The translations under genes and the position numbers were made by a program. A stretch of 64,000 bases of DNA, taken from contig CANTUZ010000014.1 of NCBI GenBank assembly GCA_947846985.1, positions 6,993,531-7,057,530 on the forward strand. The letters are read 5' to 3'. The notes below the pieces were generated by a model. The model saw only the letters and a program-made list of their open reading frames with translations. It had not been told where the DNA came from and did not search any database. The stretch is from Fratercula arctica (lineage: Eukaryota > Chordata > Aves > Charadriiformes > Alcidae). This document shows positions 63,735 through 64,000 of this stretch, one piece after another (within the stretch, counting starts at the first letter, position 1; every line of letters starts with the position of its first letter).

Positions 63735-64000
63735 CCGCCCCCCCCCAGCGCGGGGGGCAGCGCCCAGGGGTGGCCCTGGGGGGGGGGTGGGTCCCTTGGG
63801 AATGGGGGGGGGATAGGATGGGTCCCTTGGGAATGGGGGGAGATAGGATGGGTCCCATAGGGATGGGGGGGGGGATAGGATGGGTCCCTTGGGAATGGGG
63901 GGGATAGGATGGGTCCCTTGGGAATGGGGGGGGGGAAGAGGATGGGTCCCTTGGGAATGGGGGGGGGGGATAGGATGGGTCCCTTGGGAATGGGGGGGGA
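63735..64000. repeat. Array in the next RCN3 intron, cut by the window end
   Basis: About seven units of ~35 bp (GGGATAGGATGGGTCCCTTG then GGAATGGGGGG). Confidence 0.92.

Overview
The window looks like bird nuclear DNA from a very GC-rich microchromosome. Four vertebrate housekeeping or secretory-pathway genes lie head to tail on the + strand: the end of RPS9, all of POLD1, the start of PRMT1, and most of RCN3. Each was recognised from its protein sequence. The exons are short, extremely GC-rich and conserved. Almost every intron is a tandem array of G-rich or C-rich minisatellite on the coding strand. In human, PRMT1, POLD1 and RCN3 are near neighbours at 19q13.33 and RPS9 is at 19q13.42. 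This set is typical of the genes once thought missing from birds because their GC-rich, repetitive loci are hard to sequence. The species cannot be fixed from the sequence.

Layout: 1-2501 is an RPS9 intron. 2502-4870 holds the last two coding exons of RPS9, followed by a probable 3'UTR intron and a poly(A) signal at 6026. 6955-7173 is the POLD1 promoter and noncoding first exon. 7939-45023 holds 25 POLD1 coding exons, with a poly(A) signal at 45124. 45131-46250 is an intergenic minisatellite. 46380-46582 is a TATA/CCAAT promoter for PRMT1, whose first four coding exons end at 51040. A 500-N assembly gap (51120-51619) follows, and no other PRMT1 exon is seen before the next promoter. 51620-53400 is minisatellite. 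53450-53700 is a probable RCN3 promoter, and 55411-63724 holds five RCN3 coding exons, with the gene running out of the window.

The genes share no pathway: a 40S ribosomal protein, the catalytic subunit of replicative DNA polymerase delta, the main asymmetric arginine methyltransferase, and an ER-lumen EF-hand protein.

The most unusual feature is that at 13 splice junctions in all four genes the intronic minisatellite has taken in the edge of the adjoining exon. Short exon fragments, each with a normal-looking splice acceptor or donor, are repeated 3 to about 14 times. The copied pieces include the polymerase motif C (YGDTDS), the Exo III region and the RPS9 stop codon.

There are also single-base excesses in G or C runs of four POLD1 exons and two in one RCN3 exon. 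They break the frame and are most likely assembly errors: removing the four POLD1 bases gives a 1107-residue protein, the length of human POLD1.
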